From positions 620,001-684,000 of the forward strand of contig NZ_CP115671.1 in the NCBI RefSeq assembly GCF_027886425.1: a stretch of 64,000 nucleotides of DNA, read 5' to 3'. The position numbers and the translations under genes are program-made. Shown in pieces: positions 57,491 to 64,000 of the stretch; within the stretch, counting starts at the first letter, position 1, and each line of letters opens with the position of its first letter. The notes under the pieces were generated by a model that saw only the letters and a program-made list of their open reading frames with translations, was not told where the DNA came from and searched no databases. The stretch comes from Brevundimonas vesicularis (GTDB lineage Bacteria; Pseudomonadota; Alphaproteobacteria; Caulobacterales; Caulobacteraceae).

Positions 57491-58647
57491 GTCAGCAGCG
57501 CCTTCAGCACGCCGTCCAGCACCGGGCGGCCGCGCTCGGTGGCGATCAGTCGCTCGGCCTTCAGCATCAGGAACCCGTCGGCGATCAGGTCCGCGACCGG
57601 CGCGCATTCAGCCGACAGGCCGAGCGCCGACAGCAGGGCGACAGGCGCGCCTTCGGTGGTGCGCAGGGCCAGCAGCAGCCGTTCTTCGGCGGCGTCGGAC
57701 AGGGTCTGGGCGTCGCGCTCGGACCAGGGCGTGAGGCCTAAGACGCCCGCCACATAGTCGGCGATGCGGCGGTGGGCGACGGTGGCGGTCCTGACGCCGT
57801 CCAGCGTCAGCCGGCCGTGGGCGCCGGGGCCAAGGCCCAGATAGTCGCCGCCGCGCCAGACATGCAGATTGTGCGACGAGCGGGCGGCGGGACCGCGGGC
57901 GTGGTTGGACACCTCATAGGCTTCGAAGCCGGCGGCCGAGAGGACTTCCTGGGTGGTTTCGTAAAGGGAGGCGGCCCGGTCCTCGTCCGGCGGGGTCAGG
58001 GTTCCCCGTGCGAAGGCCCGGCCAAAGGCGGTCGTCGGCTCTATGTTCAGCTGGTAGGGCGAGACGTGTTCGAACCCGAGCGCCAGCGCCGCCGTCAGTT
58101 CGGCGGCCCAGGCCTGCGGCGTCTGGTCCGGGCGGGCGTAGATCAGGTCGATGGACAGACGGTCGAAGGCGCGGCGGGCCAGATCGACCGCGCGCAGGGC
58201 CTCGGCCGCCGAATGGTCGCGACCCAGAAAACGCAGGGCGGCGTCGTCCAGCGCCTGAACGCCCATCGACAGGCGGTTGATTCCGGCGTCGGCCAGGGCG
58301 GCGAACCGGCCGGCCTCGGCGTCCGTGGGATTGGCCTCCAGCGTGATCTCGATGTCGTCGGCGGGCGGGAACAGGTCGCGGGCCGCCGCCACGATGCGTG
58401 CGACGGCGTCGGGCGCCATCAGCGACGGCGTGCCGCCTCCGAAGAAGACCGAGGCCAGTCGTCGCGGACCTGTCAGATCTCTCTGGGCGTGCAGATCCGC
58501 CAGGATCGCCTCGACCAGCCCGGCCTGTTCCTCGGTGCGCCCGCGATCGCGCACGACGTTGAAGTCGCAGTAGGGGCAGATGCGCGCGCAATAGGGCCAG
58601 TGGACGTAGAGGCCGACGTCCGATCCCGGATCAAGCGGATCAGTCAA
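57487..58647 (-). CDS. hemW: radical SAM heme chaperone HemW
   Basis: 386 residues. The radical SAM cluster motif YCARICPYCDFNVV is at residues 19-32 (C-x3-C-x2-C), as in the HemN/HemW family. Then SVFFGGGTPSLM, EANPTDAEAGRFAALADAGI, NRLSMGVQALDDAALRFLGR and YQLNIEPTTAF. HemW lacks the extra residues of true HemN and transfers heme to proteins. It overlaps the rdgB stop and the acyltransferase stop. Confidence 0.93.
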   Translation of the reverse strand: MTDPLDPGSDVGLYVHWPYCARICPYCDFNVVRDRGRTEEQAGLVEAILADLHAQRDLTGPRRLASVFFGGGTPSLMAPDAVARIVAAARDLFPPADDIEITLEANPTDAEAGRFAALADAGINRLSMGVQALDDAALRFLGRDHSAAEALRAVDLARRAFDRLSIDLIYARPDQTPQAWAAELTAALALGFEHVSPYQLNIEPTTAFGRAFARGTLTPPDEDRAASLYETTQEVLSAAGFEAYEVSNHARGPAARSSHNLHVWRGGDYLGLGPGAHGRLTLDGVRTATVAHRRIADYVAGVLGLTPWSERDAQTLSDAAEERLLLALRTTEGAPVALLSALGLSAECAPVADLIADGFLMLKAERLIATERGRPVLDGVLKALLT

Positions 58648-59242
58648 TCAGGGCGGCTCTCAGCTTGGCGAAGGCGACGGTGCGGTGGCTGATGGCGTCC
58701 TTGGCCGCCGGCTCCATCTCGCCGAAGGTCTGATCGCCCCCATTCGGAATGAAGAGCGGGTCATAGCCGAACCCGCGATCGCCGCGTGGGGGGAAGGTCA
58801 GCTGGCCGTGAACCTCGCCCTGGACGACGACGCAGGGGCCGTCCGGCCAGGCGACCGCCAGGGCCGAGGTGAACCAGGCGGTGCGGTCCGTCGCGCCGAT
58901 CTCTTCCAGCCGCTCCTCGACCTTCTTCATGGCGACGGCGAAATCCTTGCCCGGCCCGGCCCAGCGCGCAGAGAAGATGCCCGGCGCGCCATCCAGCGCC
59001 GCGACCGACAGGCCGGAATCGTCGGCCAGCGAAACCTCTCCCGACAGCTCAGCCGCGTGACGCGCCTTCAGCATGGCGTTGCCGGTGAAGGTGCTCTCCG
59101 TTTCGTCGGGTTCGGGCAGGTTCAGCTGGCCGGCGGTGACGAGTTCGTAATTTCCGCCCAGCAGCGCCGAGATTTCGGGAACCTTGCCGGCGTTATGCGT
59201 CGCCACGACGATCCGCATCCCTTTGATAAGCTTGAGATTCAT
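58640..59242 (-). CDS. rdgB: XTP/dITP diphosphatase
   Basis: 200 residues. HAM1 family: VVATHNAGKVPEISALLGG (substrate loop), ETESTFTGNAMLKARHAAEL, LADDSGLSVAALDGAPGIFS (metal site), GDRGFGYDPLFIPNGGDQTF and SHRTVAFAKLRA. It removes non-canonical purine nucleotides. rdgB-hemW is a common pair. A 7-residue N-terminal extension precedes the usual start. Confidence 0.95.
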   Translation of the reverse strand: MNLKLIKGMRIVVATHNAGKVPEISALLGGNYELVTAGQLNLPEPDETESTFTGNAMLKARHAAELSGEVSLADDSGLSVAALDGAPGIFSARWAGPGKDFAVAMKKVEERLEEIGATDRTAWFTSALAVAWPDGPCVVVQGEVHGQLTFPPRGDRGFGYDPLFIPNGGDQTFGEMEPAAKDAISHRTVAFAKLRAALID

Positions 59243-59282
59243 CGTCGATCACGCTCCTGAAACAGTCTATTGCCAAAGTTTA

Positions 59283-59299
59283 ATATCGTTAAACGATAT
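59283..59299. promoter_or_regulatory. perfect 17-base AT-rich palindrome
   Basis: ATATCGTT-A-AACGATAT, between rdgB (minus) and the microprotein gene (plus). It is AT-rich in a GC-rich region and is a likely operator for a dimeric regulator; which side it controls is unknown. Confidence 0.65.
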
Positions 59300-59449
59300 G
59301 TAACGTGCCTTTTTCGCCCGCACGGCCTATCTATTGATCGTCAGGAACGAGGTCGCGGCGTTCAGGACTTCCGGAAAACCGGAAACGATCATGCGGCTAA
59401 CAAATCCAAACGGCGATAATCGCCCAAACACGAAAGACGGAGAACCACA

Positions 59450-59566
59450 ATGCATACGATGAACACCTCGATGTGGCTCGACAAGGTCGGCGCTGCTTTT
59501 GTCAGCACCGTTCTGATCGCCGCCCTGCCCACCGCCCTGGTCGTCACCCTGTTCCAAGCCCTTTGA
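59450..59566 (+). CDS. 38-residue membrane microprotein
   Basis: ATG 59450 with GGAGA 9 bases upstream. The protein is MHTMNTSMWLDKVGAAF... then one hydrophobic span (VSTVLIAALPTALVVTLF) and QAL at the C-terminus. A single-span small membrane protein, overlooked by length cut-offs. The AT-rich palindrome lies about 150 bases upstream. It might regulate a membrane partner; partner unknown. Confidence 0.65.
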   Translation: MHTMNTSMWLDKVGAAFVSTVLIAALPTALVVTLFQAL

Positions 59567-59695
59567 TCCCTCTCTTTTCGATCACTGGAGCTTTGACGAC
59601 CTGCATGAAGACCGCGATGTATAGAGCCGCGCGCGGGTTCGCCGGACCCCGCGTGGCCATCGCCCCGCCTTCCCCGGCTTGAGATCAAAAAGACC

Positions 59696-60301
59696 ATGCG
59701 CCTGCCCCTGCCGCCAAATCCGCTGAAGCGAGGCGAGGCAAGCGTTCCGAGCTGGCTGGGCGCGCCGATCAAAGCGCTCGGCCCGGGTTCGGTATCCAGC
59801 GTGCTGAAGGTGGTGCTGGACGTCGCCTATATCCTTCTTTGGTTGATCACCGGCATTCTGCTGCTGCTGGTTATCGCCGCGATCTTCATTCCCTTGGACA
59901 ATGTGAACATCACCGTCAGCGGGGATTCCGGCGGCAAGCAACTGCCGCTGACGCGCACCCTGCTGCTATTCGGTTTGGGCGCCGCGACCGCCTATTTCGG
60001 CGGGTTCATGCTGATCCTGCGAAGCCTGCGTCGCATCATCCGCACCCTGACCATGGGCGACCCGTTCCAGCCCGATAACGTGCGCCGTCTGCGCCAGATC
60101 GGCCTGACCCTGGCGGTCGTGACCGGCGGCGTCTGGGTGGCTCAAGGCTTCGTCGCCAAGCGGCTGGCGCCCGGCGTCATGGATCCGCAGGGCTTCGGCG
60201 AACTGCTGACGCCCATCTTTTCCGTGCTGATCGTCTTCGTGCTGGCGGAGGTGTTCCGCGAGGGCGCGCGCCTGCGTCGCGAATCCGAACTGACGATCTG
60301 A
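59696..60301 (+). CDS. DUF2975 membrane protein
   Basis: 201 residues with four membrane helices (YILLWLITGILLLLVIAAIF, LLLFGLGAATAYFGGFMLIL, IGLTLAVVTGGVWVAQGFVA, TPIFSVLIVFVLAEVFREGA). The segment MGDPFQPDNVRRLRQIG is the family signature. DUF2975 genes are usually paired with an XRE HTH gene, as here, 24 bases downstream. Function of the pair is unknown, with links to stress control inferred in other bacteria. Confidence 0.88.
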   Translation: MRLPLPPNPLKRGEASVPSWLGAPIKALGPGSVSSVLKVVLDVAYILLWLITGILLLLVIAAIFIPLDNVNITVSGDSGGKQLPLTRTLLLFGLGAATAYFGGFMLILRSLRRIIRTLTMGDPFQPDNVRRLRQIGLTLAVVTGGVWVAQGFVAKRLAPGVMDPQGFGELLTPIFSVLIVFVLAEVFREGARLRRESELTI

Positions 60302-60325
60302 GCCGTTTCGAAGTAGGATTTGCGC

Positions 60326-60565
60326 ATGGCCATCCGCGTCCAGCTCGACCGCGTCCTCGTGGAACGCCGCATGTCGTTGACCGAACTCGCCGACCGGGTC
60401 GGGGTGACGGTGGCGAACCTGTCGATCCTGAAGACGGGCAAGGCGCGCGCGGTGCGGTTCTCGACTCTGGACGCCCTGTGCCGCGAGCTGGACTGCCAGC
60501 CCGGCGACTTGCTGGCGCACGAGCCTGGTCCCGGCGACACGATCGAGGACGACGGCGAGGCATGA
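60326..60565 (+). CDS. Cro/CI-type HTH regulator paired with DUF2975
   Basis: 79 residues from ATG 60326. HTH: MAIRVQLDRVLVERRMSLTE, LADRVGVTVANLSILKTGKA, FSTLDALCRELDCQPGDLLA, the YozG-like family. Partner of the upstream DUF2975 protein. Its stop overlaps the next start (ATGA). Confidence 0.9.
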   Translation: MAIRVQLDRVLVERRMSLTELADRVGVTVANLSILKTGKARAVRFSTLDALCRELDCQPGDLLAHEPGPGDTIEDDGEA

Positions 60566-61143
60566 GGCGAAAGGGCCCGAGCCGTGACGAGAACGGACTG
60601 ACGCCCGAAGACCGTCGCATCTGGACCCGTGTGGCCGGATCAGTCGTGACGCCGAGGACGCGAAAGGCCGCCCGCGTCACGCCCGGCGCCGAAACGCCGC
60701 CCGAGATCGTGGTGACGCCGGTCGAGCGACCGCGCCCTCTGGTCAAGGCGTCTCCCAAACGCACCGCTGTCGCGCCGCCGGCGGAAAAGCAACCTTCCCC
60801 GAACAAACCCAAGCCCGCGCCCGAGGATCTGGAGCCGCGCCGCAAGCAGCGGCTGTCGCGCGAACGCGATCCCATCGAGGCGCGCATCGACCTGCATGGC
60901 TTCGGCCGGTTCGAGGCTGAGGATCAGCTTCGAGGCTTCCTGACATCCTGCCAGGCGCGCGGAATGCGGGCGGTGCTGGTCATCACCGGCCAGGGGCGGA
61001 TGGGCGGCGGAGTAATCCGCTCGGCCTTTGCCGAATGGATGCATTCGCCCGCACTGCGCGGCGTGGTGTCGGGCTTCACCATCGCCCACCAGAAGCACGG
61101 CGGAAACGGCGCCTTCTACGTCACCCTGAAACGCCGGGCCTGA
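60562..61143 (+). CDS. Smr domain protein (MutS2-type nuclease domain)
   Basis: 193 residues. The first 105 residues are basic, proline-rich and disordered. The Smr domain follows: IDLHGFGRFEAEDQLRGFLT (L-D-L-H-G motif), AVLVITGQGRMGGGVIRSAF (G-x-G), and GFTIAHQKHGGNGAFYVTLK. Smr domains nick DNA or cut RNA; stand-alone alphaproteobacterial forms of this layout are common. A terminator follows. Confidence 0.9.
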   Translation: MRRKGPSRDENGLTPEDRRIWTRVAGSVVTPRTRKAARVTPGAETPPEIVVTPVERPRPLVKASPKRTAVAPPAEKQPSPNKPKPAPEDLEPRRKQRLSRERDPIEARIDLHGFGRFEAEDQLRGFLTSCQARGMRAVLVITGQGRMGGGVIRSAFAEWMHSPALRGVVSGFTIAHQKHGGNGAFYVTLKRRA

Positions 61144-61155
61144 CGCTCACGAAGA

Positions 61156-61189
61156 AGGCCGGACCCGCGTTGGCGGACCCGGCCTTTCG
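61156..61189. terminator. terminator between Smr and TetR genes
   Basis: AAGGCCGG and CCGGCCTT pair with an inner CCG/CGG stem; T and A runs flank both sides for the two convergent genes. Confidence 0.85.
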
Positions 61190-61209
61190 AAAAGCGTCTT
61201 TGCTCTGGC

Positions 61210-61851
61210 CTATTTGGCGGCGATGGCGCCGGCCAGGATCACGTCGATCTGCTTGCCCATATGATCCGACAGGGCCTGCGCGTCCCATTCGTCATAGGCG
61301 GCGCGGCGGTAGTTCGAAAGATAGGCGTCCCAGATCAGCTCGACCAGCAGACGGCTGTCGGCGTCCTTGGACAGCTCGCCCTTGGCCACCGCATCCTGAA
61401 GGATGTTGCTGATGGCGAGCAGCAGGTTCTTGGTCGCCGCGCGGGCGCGCATTTCGGCGGCCAGGGGCTGGAACCACGAGCGGGCCACGATGGCCTGGAA
61501 CAGCGGCAATTGGTCCAGCGACGAGTGATACCCGGCGCTCAGCGCGCTGACGAGGCGCTGGCGGACGGGCTCGCCTTCGGGAGCCGCCGCTTCGACCACC
61601 TCGGCCAGACGCGTCATGTCTTCGGTCAGGACCGCTTCGAACAGCTCGGCCTTGTCCTGGAAGTTGGCGAAGACGGCGCCGGTGGACATGCCCGCACCCT
61701 TGGCGATGTCGCGGATCGTGGCGGGCTCATAGCCGCGCTCGGCGAAGAGCGAGCGGGCGGCGTCCAGAACCTTTTGCCGCGTGCGGATCTTGGCGGCCTG
61801 GCGGCGGTTCAAGCGGGGCTCGACAGCGAGGGAGGCGACGGTATCTGTCAT
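61210..61851 (-). CDS. TetR-family transcriptional regulator
   Basis: 213 residues. The N-terminal HTH is standard: RQKVLDAARSLFAERGYEPA, TIRDIAKGAGMSTGAVFANF, QDKAELFEAVL. The C-terminal ligand domain is helical with LFQAIVARSWFQPLAAEMRA. No partner transporter is adjacent except the antiporter downstream on the same strand, so its target is unknown. Confidence 0.92.
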   Translation of the reverse strand: MTDTVASLAVEPRLNRRQAAKIRTRQKVLDAARSLFAERGYEPATIRDIAKGAGMSTGAVFANFQDKAELFEAVLTEDMTRLAEVVEAAAPEGEPVRQRLVSALSAGYHSSLDQLPLFQAIVARSWFQPLAAEMRARAATKNLLLAISNILQDAVAKGELSKDADSRLLVELIWDAYLSNYRRAAYDEWDAQALSDHMGKQIDVILAGAIAAK

Positions 61852-62042
61852 ATAATCAGGCTTTTACTCTACTTTCGGTCTCTGGTCGGGGCGAGCCCGG
61901 CAGCGACCTCGAATGAATATCTGAGCCCTTGGATCGAACCGAAAGGGCGCTTCTGCTCCGCAGATGCAGTCATGGAGAGGCGCGCTTGCATCACGGAACC
62001 ATGACGAAAATGGGTCCGGCGACGGTCTGTAAGGGGCATCCC

Positions 62043-63878
62043 TTACTCCGGCGCGGGGTCGACGCGCGTCGGGCGTAGCGTGCGGCGCAGCGCCCGGCTG
62101 GGGCGATTGCGACGCTCGATCGGGATGGCCGACTGAAAGGCCTTGCGAAACTGATCGCGACGTTCGTGGACTGAGGCGAGCACCAGGCCCATGGGCACGC
62201 CCAGATCGACCAGGGTGTTTTCGGCGAGCTGCAGACTGGCCTCGGTCGTCTCCGGCACGGCGTCGGTGACGCCCAGCCCATACAGCCGAATGGCGTGCTG
62301 ATCGTCACGCGCACGGGCGATCAGGATCAGGTCGTCGCGCATCGACCGCGCCGTCGTGACGACTTCGTCCACTTTCGTCGGCGCGTCCATGGTGACGATC
62401 AGGGCGCGGGTGGACTGGACGCCGCAGTGCTGGAGCATCTCGCGCCGCCCCGCATCGCCATAGAAGACATCGAATCCGTCACGACGCCCCGCAGCGACGG
62501 CGCCCGCATCGGTGTCCAGGGCGATGAAGGGCTGACCGTGCGCCTTCAGCATTTCCCCGATCAAACGGCCGACGCGCCCGAAGCCGACGATGATGACCGC
62601 GCCGTCGGCCGTCTCCAGCTTTGGAAGCGCGACGGGCTGGCCTGCGGCTGCCGACTTGCGCGCCAGCTTCTGGCCCAGCAGGGCGAGCAGGGGGATCGAA
62701 AAGATGCTGACGGTCGCCGACAGGGCCACGGTGTTGGTCAGCTGCGGCGGCGCGAGGCCTTCGACCAGGCCGGTGGCGAAGACCACGAAGGCGAACTCGC
62801 CCGCCGGCGCCAGAACGAGCGCCGTCTCCAGCGCCGGGCGGGCGCCCAGGCCCCAAAAACGCGCCAGGCTGAAAATGACGCCGGTCTTCAGGACCGTAAG
62901 GGCCAGGGCCAGGCCGAAGACGCCGACCGGATCGGCCGCGATGGCGTCCAGGTCCAGACCCAGGCCGACGCCGACGAAAAAGACACCCAGCAGAAGCCCC
63001 TTGAACGGTTCGATGGAAACCTCGACCTCGCGCCGGAACTCGGTCTCGGCCAGCAGCACGCCGGCCAGAAGCGCGCCGATACTCATCGACAGGCCGCTGG
63101 CCTGGGCGGCGAGACCGGCCCCGACCACCACCAGCAGGGAGGCGGCGACGAACAATTCGCCGCCCTGGTCGGCCTTGCGCGCCTTGGCCACCGATCGGAA
63201 CATCGGTCGCAGCACCACGCGCCCCAGCAGCACCATCAGACCCAGGCCGATGGCGGCCGGAACCAGGGTGAACAGGGCGCGCCCCAGCACGACGGGATCC
63301 AGCGCGCCGCCCTGCTGGGCCAGGGCCGCCAGGACGGTGACGGTGATCAGGATCGGGGCCACCGACAGATCCTGGGCCAGCAGGATGGCGAAGGTCGAGC
63401 GGCCGACCGTTCCCTTCAGCCGCCCGCGCTCGGCCAGTACGGGCATGACCACGGCCGTCGAGGACAGGGCGAGGCCCATGCCCAGCACCACGGCGCTGGC
63501 CAGGGTCTGGCCCATCAACATGAAGCCGCCCGCCAGCACGGCGGTGCAGACGACGACCTGCATCAGTCCCAGGCCGAACACGAGCCGACGCATGGCGCGC
63601 AGCCGCTCCCACGACAGCTCCAGACCGATCATGAACAACAGGAAGGCGACGCCCAGTTCCGACAGCTGCGCCAGTTGGCCCGGATCGCCGATGGTCAGCC
63701 ACGACAGCCAGGGCAGGCTTTGCGCGAACCGACCCAGGCCGTCCGGCCCCAGCAAAACGCCCGCAGCGAGGAAGCCCAGGACGGGGCTGACCTTCAGCCG
63801 ATTGACCAGGGGCACGATGACGCCGGCGGCCGCCAGAAAGACCACCAGATCCTTGTAGTCACCGCCCTGACCGTGCAT
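62043..63878 (-). CDS. KefC-type cation:proton antiporter with RCK domain
   Basis: 611 residues from ATG 63878 (MHGQGGDYKDLVVFLAAAGV), with AGGAGG upstream; the longer frame lacks a ribosome site. About 12 membrane helices of the CPA2 family are visible (FLAAGVLLGPDGLGRF, SSTAVVMPVLAERGRLKGTV, GALLAGVLLAETEFRREVEV). The RCK (TrkA-N) domain is VIIVGFGRVGRLIGEMLKAH with ALDTDAGAVAAGRRDGFDVF. It exchanges K+ or Na+ for protons and is gated by nucleotide or ligand through RCK. Confidence 0.92.
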   Translation of the reverse strand: MHGQGGDYKDLVVFLAAAGVIVPLVNRLKVSPVLGFLAAGVLLGPDGLGRFAQSLPWLSWLTIGDPGQLAQLSELGVAFLLFMIGLELSWERLRAMRRLVFGLGLMQVVVCTAVLAGGFMLMGQTLASAVVLGMGLALSSTAVVMPVLAERGRLKGTVGRSTFAILLAQDLSVAPILITVTVLAALAQQGGALDPVVLGRALFTLVPAAIGLGLMVLLGRVVLRPMFRSVAKARKADQGGELFVAASLLVVVGAGLAAQASGLSMSIGALLAGVLLAETEFRREVEVSIEPFKGLLLGVFFVGVGLGLDLDAIAADPVGVFGLALALTVLKTGVIFSLARFWGLGARPALETALVLAPAGEFAFVVFATGLVEGLAPPQLTNTVALSATVSIFSIPLLALLGQKLARKSAAAGQPVALPKLETADGAVIIVGFGRVGRLIGEMLKAHGQPFIALDTDAGAVAAGRRDGFDVFYGDAGRREMLQHCGVQSTRALIVTMDAPTKVDEVVTTARSMRDDLILIARARDDQHAIRLYGLGVTDAVPETTEASLQLAENTLVDLGVPMGLVLASVHERRDQFRKAFQSAIPIERRNRPSRALRRTLRPTRVDPAPE

Positions 63879-64000
63879 CCGCCCTCCTCGCGTCGGCGTA
63901 TCTGACCCTGATCCCGGCGCTGTGGCGAGAGGCCGCATCGGAATCATGAACTTTTTTTAAGGCGACACCCCCCCTCGCCGGACTAGGGTCTGCGCCGAAC

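Overview
This is a high-GC alphaproteobacterial chromosome segment, most likely from a Caulobacterales bacterium close to Brevundimonas (inferred from gene content and style, not from a database match). Roughly the left half (1 to about 32.47 kb) is a temperate-phage genome that looks intact where visible and runs off the left edge. The right half (about 34.0 to 64 kb) is ordinary housekeeping chromosome.

Prophage late module (1-15.26 kb, all minus strand). The order, read from the terminase end, follows lambda almost gene for gene: small terminase, large terminase, gpW, portal, S49 protease with a nested scaffold start, decoration protein D, capsid E, an FI-position protein, FII-position, Z-position, U-position, tail tube V, G, a G-T frameshift, tape measure H, then distal tail genes leaving the window. 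Two lambda-style recoding devices are visible: a probable -1 frameshift near 3,760 and an internal in-frame scaffold start at 9,534.

Prophage early and control module (15.3-23.5 kb). A minus-strand operon with 1-4 base overlaps runs from a Cro-like HTH gene (21,927) through a CII-like gene, several small unknowns, an OmpR-type winged-helix protein and an HNH nuclease to a replication initiator that carries four palindromic iterons inside its own coding sequence. Divergent from it are an HTH gene and a secreted TonB-C-domain protein. Palindromic operators of the form TTCAC...GTGAA lie in both divergent intergenic regions.

Prophage right arm (23.6-32.4 kb, plus strand). A tightly coupled operon encodes a tail-anchored small protein, an HTH-ParB-like protein, small unknowns, a phage DNA sliding clamp, an HNH nuclease, a DUF2786 protein, an excisionase and a tyrosine integrase. 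One opposite-strand membrane protein interrupts it. The prophage ends in a tRNA 3' half (anticodon CAT). A second 22-base copy of the same tRNA tail about 1.5 kb downstream brackets a secreted-protein gene, suggesting an older or satellite integration. A 17-base palindrome of the type GACGAACC-N-GGTTCGTC occurs four times in the prophage and was not seen in the host part.

Chromosome. The host half carries tlpA/argH (divergent, overlapping start codons), argH-lptM-lysA, a metal-efflux pair with palindromic upstream sites, murI, an M3 peptidase lipoprotein, corA, ppc, a YibQ-like deacetylase with rppH, hsp20, two exported methyltransferase-fold paralogues with a lipase-like hydrolase, hisN, an XRE regulator, a GlsB-type membrane protein, an MprF-like acyltransferase, hemW-rdgB, a 38-residue membrane microprotein, DUF2975/HTH/Smr genes, a TetR regulator and a KefC-type antiporter.
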